Positions 9,042-14,813 of a stretch of 50,836 nucleotides of DNA are shown here, one piece after another. The notes under the pieces are model-generated. The model searched no databases. It saw only the letters and a program-made list of their open reading frames with translations, and had not been told where the DNA came from. Positions within the stretch are counted from its first letter, which is position 1, and each line of letters opens with the position of its first letter. Location: assembly GCA_017555025.1 (NCBI GenBank), contig JAFZHC010000023.1:1-50836 (forward strand). Reading direction: 5' to 3'. The DNA comes from Akkermansia sp. Lineage in GTDB: Bacteria; Verrucomicrobiota; Verrucomicrobiia; Verrucomicrobiales; Akkermansiaceae. The position numbers and the translations under genes are program-made.

Positions 9042-9497
9042 TCAGCGATCCGCTTTTTTTGCTATATTTGGTAAAACATTATTTTTCGACAGAAAATGAA
9101 TGAACTCATCATGAGTTGAGTATCTCTGATGATGCTGCTTCTGATTAAGGATGTATTGGGAAACCTTTTCTCTATTGGATTCACTAACAGAAAATGCGCC
9201 ATAACCTTCCTGCCAAAGAAAATCTTTGTATTGTCCCCCCAAACCTTTTATCCATCTACTAGTGTTAGCTTTAATTTTTCCTACAAAATCAGACAAACTT
9301 AATGTAGTGGGAAGAGTTGATAAAATATGAACATGGTCCGGCCTTCCCCCTACCATATAGGCAAACCCTGATAAGGTTTTGATTGTGCCTCCGATATAGC
9401 GAAAAATCTGAGGCAAGTCTTCTTCCCTCATTTCACATTTATTTCCTTTAGTATGGAATATAATGTGTACGTTCATATTTATGTATGCTCTTCCCAT
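9042..9497 (-). CDS. IS200/REP-associated Y1 (HUH) transposase
   Basis: A 151-aa protein of full length for the Y1 transposase family, which cuts and joins single-stranded DNA at hairpins. It shows the family's N-terminal strand VHIIFHTKGN, the HUH metal-binding motif in RPDHVHIL, FVGKIKANTSRWIKG, the WQEGYGAFSVS segment, and the helix with the catalytic tyrosine in KVSQYILNQKQHH. Nothing looks broken, so it may be active. ATG 9497 gives the usual short strand before VHIIF; ATG 9476 is an alternative. Base composition is AT-rich compared with its neighbours. It is flanked by inverted REP-like palindromes, and further copies lie downstream and at 13.2-13.5 kb, which favours a RAYT-type (REP-associated) assignment. 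Confidence 0.9.
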   Translation of the reverse strand: MGRAYINMNVHIIFHTKGNKCEMREEDLPQIFRYIGGTIKTLSGFAYMVGGRPDHVHILSTLPTTLSLSDFVGKIKANTSRWIKGLGGQYKDFLWQEGYGAFSVSESNREKVSQYILNQKQHHQRYSTHDEFIHFLSKNNVLPNIAKKADR

Positions 9498-9575
9498 AAA
9501 TGTAAATAGATTTGTATACTAGCACTTTATCGATGATACGACAAGCATAAAACCTTAGTATATCCTGAGACTTTA

Positions 9576-9602
9576 CTTTATGCCGCCCGCACAAGTGCGG
9601 GC
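9576..9602 (-). repeat. REP-like palindrome, right flank of the transposase
   Basis: Reverse orientation: CTTTATGCC followed by GCCCGCACAAGTGCGGGC. It lies 78 bp upstream of the transposase start and is inverted relative to the copy at 8984-9010. Confidence 0.85.
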
Positions 9603-9624
9603 TCACCGTTTTTTTTCTTCGTTA

Positions 9625-9682
9625 CAAGGGGCTTCCGTCCGTCTTCGCCGCGTTGCGGCTCCTCCGAGACGTTCGCCCCTCG
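9625..9682. repeat. CGAGGGG-ended hairpin unit H1
   Basis: A 58-bp imperfect palindrome running from CAAGGGGC to GCCCCTCG with an inner hairpin GCCGCGTTGCGGC. It is a clear homologue of H3 at 13256-13314, sharing AGTCTTCGCC-type sequence and the identical inner hairpin. Confidence 0.75.
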
Positions 9683-9689
9683 CTATCAT

Positions 9690-9711
9690 TATACCGCCCG
9701 CTGGCGCGGGC
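9690..9711 (-). repeat. REP-like palindrome, variant copy
   Basis: TATACC followed by GCCCGCTGGCGCGGGC, reverse orientation. Like the copy at 13510-13530, it is followed by TCTAGGCTT or TCCAGGCTT. Confidence 0.65.
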
Positions 9712-9918
9712 TCTAGGCTTAGTCCACCCTCTATCGCGAAATCCGGCTTTTTGTCATTCGTTACGCGGGAATTATATTCCACGCTAATATCATGCATCAC
9801 GCGTTGGAATAATGAAAGTTCGATAAACAAGCCTCCCCTTAGAAGACCCATCAATATCAATAAGCGTTTTATTATAAAAGAAATAAAAAATTGCAAGCCG
9901 AAGGCTCTCTAATTTAGA

Positions 9919-9940
9919 GCCCGCCTTGCGGGCGGTATAA
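9919..9940 (+). repeat. REP-like palindrome, short-loop copy
   Basis: GCCCGCCTTGCGGGC followed by GGTATAA, forward orientation, directly before hairpin H2. Confidence 0.65.
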
Positions 9941-9946
9941 TAATAG

Positions 9947-9998
9947 CGAGGGGCGTCCATCGGCTTAGACGCGCAGCGGAGAAGCCGAAAGCCCCTCG
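9947..9998. repeat. CGAGGGG-ended hairpin unit H2
   Basis: A 52-bp palindrome from CGAGGGGC to GCCCCTCG with an inner pairing CGGCTT/AAGCCG. It has the same ends as H1, H3 and H4 but a different interior. Confidence 0.7.
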
Positions 9999-10020
9999 TA
10001 GCAAGAGCAAACAAATGGGA

Positions 10021-10047
10021 GCCCGCACTTGTGCGGGCGGCATAAAG
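10021..10047 (+). repeat. REP-like palindrome, forward copy
   Basis: GCCCGCACTTGTGCGGGC followed by GGCATAAAG. The next bases, TAGGGCTTAAAAATTG, resemble those after the copy at 13338, so the repeated unit extends beyond the palindrome. Confidence 0.85.
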
Positions 10048-10120
10048 TAGGGCTTAAAAATTGAGTACAGCATTATACTCTATACATGGCATAATCCTGC
10101 ATATTTTCCGGCTAGGCTCC

Positions 10121-10141
10121 ATACCGCCTGCAGAAGCGGGC
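10121..10141 (-). repeat. Degenerate REP-like palindrome
   Basis: ATACCGCCTGCAGAAGCGGGC, reverse orientation, with imperfect arms. It is the last recognisable copy before the ankyrin gene. Confidence 0.5.
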
Positions 10142-10205
10142 TGCGTACTTCCGCGGTCCCAGTCAGCTAATGCAAGAGCAAGTTTGAAAGATTCTCATTT
10201 TATAT

Positions 10206-10234
10206 TTTACCTCAGCCGTAAAATATGGTATTCT
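10206..10234 (+). promoter_or_regulatory. Candidate promoter of the ankyrin gene
   Basis: TTTACC (10206-10211), a 17-bp spacer and TATTCT (10229-10234). The predicted start is near 10241, giving a leader of only a few bases before ATG 10246/10249. Confidence 0.5.
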
Positions 10235-10245
10235 ACCCGCAACAG

Positions 10246-11466
10246 ATGATGCTCCGACTTATCATAACAGCCAGCCTGCTCTGTACCGTGACCGGTGCCA
10301 TGGATTATCCCCTGCCGCCGGCACTCAGCGCTGCGGGCTCGGTCTGCCCCGATGGAGCAAAAGGAGAGCTCTACCGCCTCAAGGCCGAACTGGAGCGGCG
10401 CCACTATGAGGCAGCTATCGATCGTCGATACAGCAAACGCCTCAGTTCGCTCATGCAACTCATTCTGGATGGTGCTCATACCGACATCACCTACCCCGAA
10501 ACCAAAGGCTGCACAGCCCTGCACTATGCCTGTAATCTCAGCGACCCGGCCATCGTACAATGGCTTGTCGATAACGGTGCCAGCCTCGACAGCGTTTCCG
10601 ACCGCGGTGCCACCATCGATGACTGCGTGGGTGGCCCCCAGGCCAAAGCCATTCGCAGCATTCTGCGTAACCACCGCCGCGAAATCGGCCGGATGGATTA
10701 CATCCGCATGAAAGACGAAGCTGCCGCCCGTGCTGCAGCCGAGCGCCTGCAAGCGGCGCTCAACGGTGCGCCCATTGCCACGCTCCAAGATTACATACCG
10801 ACCACCGATGCCACCGTGCGAGCAGATGCCACCACGCTATACCGCTATGTGCGCTCCACCCGCAGCCTGCCGGAATCGGTGCCGCCAAACAGCATTTGCG
10901 GCCGCATGCTCTGCGCGGTGCGCGGCAGTAATATGAGCGAGACGTACTTTGCCACCTTGGCAGATAGCGAGGTACAAGCACGTCGCACCGCCGCCCTCTG
11001 TCGGTTGCTTGAGCAATCGGCACACTTCTCAGACCTCCTGCTCCCCCTGCACCTCACCGGCAACGAAAAGAGCATCACCATCACCGTTGATGCCACCGAC
11101 AAAAGCGAGCCCACCGTCAGCATCGAGCGACATCCTGCGAGCGCCCCCCACGCGCAAGCACAGGAAGTATTGTTACACTTCACCGGTTACATTGCCGGCG
11201 GTAGTAACGACCACACGCACGCCACCCTTCATCTCCTCCCCAATCTTCATTGGGTCAGCGTGTGCAATGACACCCTTACAGACACCCTGGCTCACTACAC
11301 AGGCCACAGCAAATACGTACGCTACAACCAAACACGACTGCAGATGAGCTATACCCCCGGCGGCATCCTCAGCCACAGCACATCCCCGCCTCCCCAAAGC
11401 AACGCCATACGCCTGAACTTCCGGCTAGCGCCCCAAGGGGAAATACCGGCCGAGGCTAATCAGTAA
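10246..11466 (+). CDS. Secreted ankyrin-repeat protein
   Basis: A 406-aa protein beginning with a short signal peptide (MLRLIITASLLCTVTGA). Residues ~60-130 contain ankyrin-type repeats (GCTALHYACNLSDPAIVQWL, then DNGASLDSVSDRGATI), a protein-interaction fold. The remaining ~270 residues match no family I recognise. They are rich in Thr/Ala and contain a beta-like C-terminal part (ATLHLLPNLHWVSV). ATG 10246 (or the adjacent ATG 10249) is preferred over ATG 10225 because it starts the signal peptide and lies just after the promoter. It was probably inserted next to, or followed by, the palindrome array. Function unknown. Confidence 0.75.
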   Translation: MMLRLIITASLLCTVTGAMDYPLPPALSAAGSVCPDGAKGELYRLKAELERRHYEAAIDRRYSKRLSSLMQLILDGAHTDITYPETKGCTALHYACNLSDPAIVQWLVDNGASLDSVSDRGATIDDCVGGPQAKAIRSILRNHRREIGRMDYIRMKDEAAARAAAERLQAALNGAPIATLQDYIPTTDATVRADATTLYRYVRSTRSLPESVPPNSICGRMLCAVRGSNMSETYFATLADSEVQARRTAALCRLLEQSAHFSDLLLPLHLTGNEKSITITVDATDKSEPTVSIERHPASAPHAQAQEVLLHFTGYIAGGSNDHTHATLHLLPNLHWVSVCNDTLTDTLAHYTGHSKYVRYNQTRLQMSYTPGGILSHSTSPPPQSNAIRLNFRLAPQGEIPAEANQ

Positions 11467-11558
11467 GGGGCGCACACAACCGCCCCCAACCTCACTACTG
11501 GCGCAAGCGGTCATTTCAACCGACCATAACTCAAGGAATTCTCGACTTCCCCCTCCCG

Positions 11559-11598
11559 ACGAAAAACCGCTGCCCCTCGCGGAGCAGCGGATTTTCGT
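11559..11598. terminator. Strong hairpin after the ankyrin gene
   Basis: ACGAAAAACCGCTGC and GCAGCGGATTTTCGT form a 15-base-arm stem with one mismatch. Outer pairing between the C-rich tract near 11549 and the G-rich tract near 11610 would extend it. There is no T-run, so a terminator role is only likely. Confidence 0.5.
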
Positions 11599-11640
11599 TG
11601 GAGAGAAGGCGGGAGCGGGAGGGCATGACGGGAAAGTCGC

Positions 11641-11669
11641 TTGACAAGTGCTCTGCTGCAAGGTATAAG
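11641..11669 (+). promoter_or_regulatory. Promoter of hisG-hisIE
   Basis: Consensus TTGACA (11641-11646), a 17-bp spacer and TATAAG (11664-11669). The predicted start is near 11676, leaving a leader of about 12 bases before ATG 11688. No his attenuator or leader peptide fits in that space. Confidence 0.8.
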
Positions 11670-11687
11670 AGGGGCGTCTGATTACGA

Positions 11688-12557
11688 ATGAGCATTGATA
11701 CCATGAAACTGAGAATAGCCGTTCAATCTAAGGGGCGTCTGAATGAGGACACGATGATGATTCTGGCCGAAGCCGGCATAAAGGTGCCGAGCTCCAAGCG
11801 AACCTTGCTGGTAGAGGCCCGCAAGTTCCCCATGGAGGTGCTGTATCTGCGTGATGATGATATTCCCGAGACGGTAACGGATGGCGTGGCCGATATTGGC
11901 GTGGTGGGGCTGAATGAGTACCTGGAGCGCGAGGGAGATGCTGACATCGTGAAGAAGCTGGGCTTTGGTGGTTGCCGCCTGAGCATTGCCATACCGAAGG
12001 AGCACGAGTACCAAGGCCCGCAGTGGCTGGAGGGGCGCCGCATTGCTACCTCGTATCCTGTTATTCTGCGCCGCTGGTTAGATGAACAGGGGGTGAAGGC
12101 TCACATTCACGTGATTACCGGTTCGGTTGAGATTTCCACCGGCATCGGGCTGGCAGATGCTATTTTTGATATTGTGAGCAGCGGCGCTACTTTGGTGAGC
12201 AACAACCTGAAGGAGGTTGAGGTGGTGCTGGAGAGCGAGGCCGTGCTCATTGCCCACAAGGGGATGTGCACCGAAAAACGTGAAATCCTCGACAAATTGC
12301 TGTTCCGTATGGATGCGGTGATGACGGCTGCCGACAAGCGCTATGTGCTGATGAATGCTCCCAAGGAATGTGTGGAGCAGATTGTGGCTGAGCTGCCGGG
12401 CGTGAAGAGCCCCACCATCATGCCGCTGGCTCAGGAGGGTTGGTGCAGCATTCATACCGTGTTGGATGAGCAGTGCTTCTGGGACATCATCGGCCGCTTG
12501 AAGGAGGCCGGTGCTCAGGGCATTCTGGTGCTGCCGATTGAGAAGATGATTCTGTAA
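11688..12557 (+). CDS. hisG: ATP phosphoribosyltransferase, long form
   Basis: A 289-aa enzyme for the first step of histidine synthesis, joining ATP and PRPP. The length matches the long (HisZ-independent) form with a C-terminal ACT-like domain that binds histidine for feedback inhibition. The N-terminus [15 protein letters not shown] and the PRPP-binding segment [16 protein letters not shown] are typical. ATG 11688 aligns with the usual N-terminus; ATG 11703 is possible. The stop overlaps an ATG of the next frame by one base, and hisIE follows. The other his genes are not in the window. Confidence 0.95.
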   Translation: MSIDTMKLRIAVQSKGRLNEDTMMILAEAGIKVPSSKRTLLVEARKFPMEVLYLRDDDIPETVTDGVADIGVVGLNEYLEREGDADIVKKLGFGGCRLSIAIPKEHEYQGPQWLEGRRIATSYPVILRRWLDEQGVKAHIHVITGSVEISTGIGLADAIFDIVSSGATLVSNNLKEVEVVLESEAVLIAHKGMCTEKREILDKLLFRMDAVMTAADKRYVLMNAPKECVEQIVAELPGVKSPTIMPLAQEGWCSIHTVLDEQCFWDIIGRLKEAGAQGILVLPIEKMIL

Positions 12558-12574
12558 TGCAAGGGAGTGTAACA

Positions 12575-13189
12575 ATGGATATTGATTTTGAAAAATGCGG
12601 TGGGTTAGTGCCCGCCATTGTGCAGGACGCCGCCACCGGTAAGGTGCTGATGCTGGGCTATATGAATGCCGAGGCTTATGCCCGCACCTGCGAGACGGGG
12701 CGTGTGTGCTTCTGGAGCCGCAGCCGCAATTGCCTGTGGACCAAGGGCGAGACAAGTGGCAATTTCCTCGATGTGGTGAGCGTGAAGCTTGATTGCGACC
12801 GCGACACGCTGCTGGTGCAGGCCACTCCGCATGGCCCGGTGTGCCATACCGGTACGGATACCTGTTGGGGTGAGGTGAATAGCGCCAGCCCGCTGTTGTT
12901 CCTTACGGAGTTGCAGAACTTCATCAATAAGCGCCATGAAGAAATGCCTGAGGGCTCATACACGACCAGCCTGTTCCGTGATGGCGTAAACCGCATGGCT
13001 CAGAAGGTGGGTGAGGAAGCTCTGGAGGCTTGCATTGAAGCCTGCAACGGCACTAATGAGCGCTTGGTGTATGAGGCCTCTGATATGCTGTACCATCTCA
13101 TCGTGCTGCTGACCTCCAAGGGGCTGCGCATTGAGCAGGTGGTAGAGGAGCTTGCCTCGCGCCACAAACCCGGTTGGCAGAAACACTAA
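12575..13189 (+). CDS. hisI: Bifunctional phosphoribosyl-AMP cyclohydrolase / phosphoribosyl-ATP pyrophosphatase
   Basis: A 204-aa HisIE fusion for steps two and three of histidine synthesis. The cyclohydrolase domain (residues 1-~110) has [29 protein letters not shown] and the metal ligands DCDRD and CHTGTDTC. The pyrophosphatase domain (~115-204) has the MazG-like [13 protein letters not shown] and [13 protein letters not shown] helices. ATG 12575 is preferred because a clear Shine-Dalgarno sequence AAGGGAG (12561-12567) lies 7 bp upstream; ATG 12557 overlaps the hisG stop and is the alternative. It is co-transcribed with hisG. Confidence 0.95.
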   Translation: MDIDFEKCGGLVPAIVQDAATGKVLMLGYMNAEAYARTCETGRVCFWSRSRNCLWTKGETSGNFLDVVSVKLDCDRDTLLVQATPHGPVCHTGTDTCWGEVNSASPLLFLTELQNFINKRHEEMPEGSYTTSLFRDGVNRMAQKVGEEALEACIEACNGTNERLVYEASDMLYHLIVLLTSKGLRIEQVVEELASRHKPGWQKH

Positions 13190-13206
13190 TTGGGTTTTGA
13201 ACCTTA

Positions 13207-13235
13207 CTTTATGCCGCCCGCACATTCGTGCGGGC
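13207..13235 (-). repeat. REP-like palindrome, reverse copy
   Basis: CTTTATGCC followed by GCCCGCACATTCGTGCGGGC. It lies 18 bp after the hisIE stop and continues into CTTTTT, so it could also end hisGIE transcription. Confidence 0.8.
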
Positions 13236-13255
13236 TCTTTTTATTTCGTTTATTA

Positions 13256-13314
13256 CGAGGGGCTTCTGTCTGTCTTCGCCGCGTTGCGGCTACGCGGTGA
13301 CAGTACGCCCCTCG
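13256..13314. repeat. CGAGGGG-ended hairpin unit H3
   Basis: A 59-bp palindrome from CGAGGGGC to GCCCCTCG with the inner hairpin GCCGCGTTGCGGC, homologous to H1 (9625-9682). Confidence 0.75.
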
Positions 13315-13337
13315 ACGGAAAACGAAAAAATATCCGA

Positions 13338-13365
13338 GCCCGCACGTGTTGCGGGCGGCATAATG
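13338..13365 (+). repeat. REP-like palindrome, forward copy
   Basis: GCCCGCACGTGTTGCGGGC followed by GGCATAATG. The next bases, GGGGCTTAAAATTG, parallel those after the copy at 10021. Confidence 0.8.
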
Positions 13366-13464
13366 CGGGGCTTAAAATTGGGCTCTGCCTTATACTTTGT
13401 ATTTGAATGGAGCCAATTGATACAACCATGGGCTTAGCGGGCTCTATATCATTTGCATACCAGA

Positions 13465-13503
13465 CGAGGGGCTACCGTCTCAGCCTTTGACGGTAGCCCC
13501 TCG
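13465..13503. repeat. CGAGGGG-ended hairpin unit H4
   Basis: A 39-bp palindrome whose CGAGGGGCTACCGTC arm pairs perfectly with GACGGTAGCCCCTCG around a short loop. It is the shortest and cleanest of the four units. Confidence 0.75.
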
Positions 13504-13509
13504 CTGTTG

Positions 13510-13530
13510 TTATGCGCCCGCTGCGCGGGC
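13510..13530 (-). repeat. REP-like palindrome, variant copy
   Basis: TTATGC followed by GCCCGCTGCGCGGGC, reverse orientation, and then TCCAGGCTTA as at 9690. It ends 15 bp before the stop of the convergent gene. Confidence 0.65.
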
Positions 13531-13544
13531 TCCAGGCTTATGCC

Positions 13545-14780
13545 TTACTGTTGATTAATGGTAATATCCCCCCAGGTACTACGATGGTTAGCATCGTTAC
13601 CGAAGGTGATTTCGAGCACGGGATTACGGAGGGCTTTCTTCACCGTCAGGGTGTAAGTCTGCTGGGTCTGGCTCCAGGTGACGGAGCGCGGGGTATTGTC
13701 AGCGGCGACACAGCGAGAGCCGTCCATAAGGCGCAATTTCTTGACATGCAGGGAATCGCGACCGGTTGTAATACGGAAGGTGATGTTATAAGTACCCGGC
13801 TTATTCATGGGCACATCGTGCATTTCCATCGGCATTTCGGCGGCGGGGAGGATTTCTTCGCTCCAGCCCTGGCCATAACGATAGCGGCGCACCCAGTCGC
13901 GCTGCACGACCTTAGCGGAAAGGCCGAGCGGGGATTTGGGGTCGAGCTTACGCATGGTGCGGGCATAGCGGGAGATAAGCGAACCACCGGCCATGGTACC
14001 GAGGGTACGGCGGATATGGCCGATAGCGGCAGCGCAGGCATTCTGTTTCTGGCGGGGAGCCAGCAGAGGATTAGCCAGAGCGGCATCGAGGCGCTTGAGG
14101 AAGTCATCCATGCTCTCGCCGGACTGCGGGCCGAAGCCGAAATTGAGAGCCGCTATGCAACCGGCGGAATCGGAGGGGTCGGCGCGGCGAATAGCCTCTT
14201 TCAAGCCACCGGGCCAATCGATGCCCTCCACGCGAGAGGACTCAAGCAGCAATTTGGCTTTTTCAACCGGGTTGGCGGAGGCGTTGGAACGAGCGAGGAG
14301 AGAGTCCTGCTTCTTCTTAGCCGCTATACGCTGCTGCACAAGCTCAGCAACCCGGGCGGGATTGGCCTTCATGAGTTCCTCCCCATACAGGGTGCCGTAC
14401 ATACGACCGCCTTTCTCGTAGAAGACGATGGCGGGATAGGAAATATCGGACATATCGTGGGGATAAGCCAGCGAACCCATGGCCTTGCGAGAGGCGGCAT
14501 TGGTGTTGTCATCCCTATTCTGGTAAATGGGGGCCAGCAGCATGGCAGCCTGACCGGCAGCGGCTCGCACGCCGGCATCTGCCACAAGCTTGCGGCATAA
14601 TTGCTCGCCGTAGCGGTCCCACCCGGCGGGATAAATAAACACGACGTAGCCTTCATCTGTCACCTTCTTGGCGGCGGCTTCGAAGGAGGGATAAAGCTCG
14701 GCGGCCTGCACAGGCTCGCACAGCAGGGACGGCAGCATGGCTGCCAGCAGAAAGAAAATGCTTTTCTTACTCATAATCAT
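13545..14780 (-). CDS. Secreted protein with thioredoxin-like N-terminal region
   Basis: A 411-aa exported protein (signal peptide with core IFFLLAAMLPSLL, cleavage near VQAA). Residues ~30-130 resemble a thioredoxin-like fold (FEAAAKKVTDEGYVVFIY, YPAIVFYEKGGRMYG), but the usual CxxC is replaced, with only one cysteine nearby (EQLCRKL), so it is unlikely to be a classical oxidoreductase. The middle is helical. The C-terminal ~120 residues look beta-rich (TYNITFRITTGRDS, TYTLTVKKALRNPVLEITFG), perhaps a carbohydrate- or protein-binding sandwich. It starts 33 bp after the 798-aa secreted protein and is probably co-transcribed and functionally linked. No family name is certain. Confidence 0.75.
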   Translation of the reverse strand: MIMSKKSIFFLLAAMLPSLLCEPVQAAELYPSFEAAAKKVTDEGYVVFIYPAGWDRYGEQLCRKLVADAGVRAAAGQAAMLLAPIYQNRDDNTNAASRKAMGSLAYPHDMSDISYPAIVFYEKGGRMYGTLYGEELMKANPARVAELVQQRIAAKKKQDSLLARSNASANPVEKAKLLLESSRVEGIDWPGGLKEAIRRADPSDSAGCIAALNFGFGPQSGESMDDFLKRLDAALANPLLAPRQKQNACAAAIGHIRRTLGTMAGGSLISRYARTMRKLDPKSPLGLSAKVVQRDWVRRYRYGQGWSEEILPAAEMPMEMHDVPMNKPGTYNITFRITTGRDSLHVKKLRLMDGSRCVAADNTPRSVTWSQTQQTYTLTVKKALRNPVLEITFGNDANHRSTWGDITINQQ

Positions 14781-14813
14781 ATCTTGTCGGATATTGTGAA
14801 TAAAGGAATGGAA

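Larger units (their letters stand above)
8984..9602 (-). mobile_element. REP-flanked Y1 transposase unit
   Basis: One transposase gene on the minus strand is bracketed by two inverted copies of the same 27-bp palindromic motif, whose GGCATAAAG tails point inward. This is the architecture of REPtrons and of IS200-like elements whose subterminal hairpins are read by a Y1 transposase. The unit is about 620 bp and its interior is much more AT-rich than the surrounding genes, suggesting transfer. No target duplication is expected for this class and none was looked for. The exact ends are not determined. Confidence 0.7.
9498..10245. other. Intergenic region made of palindromic repeats (array A)
   Basis: This 748-bp stretch has no credible gene. 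It holds REP-like copies at 9576, 9690, 9919, 10021 and 10121 and hairpins H1 and H2. Between 9712 and 9918 is an AT-rich segment with no recognised feature. The last 40 bp carry the promoter of the ankyrin gene. Confidence 0.75.
13190..13544. other. Intergenic palindrome array B
   Basis: These 355 bp contain no gene. They consist of REP-like copies at 13207, 13338 and 13510 alternating with hairpins H3 and H4. The order is similar to that of array A. Confidence 0.75.

Noticed and set aside
9576..10141. REP-like copies as a possible CRISPR array
   Set aside because: Copies occur in both orientations with irregular spacing, and no cas genes are nearby.
11676..11688. A his attenuator or leader peptide before hisG
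   Set aside because: The predicted leader is about 12 bases and contains no histidine codons or alternative hairpins.
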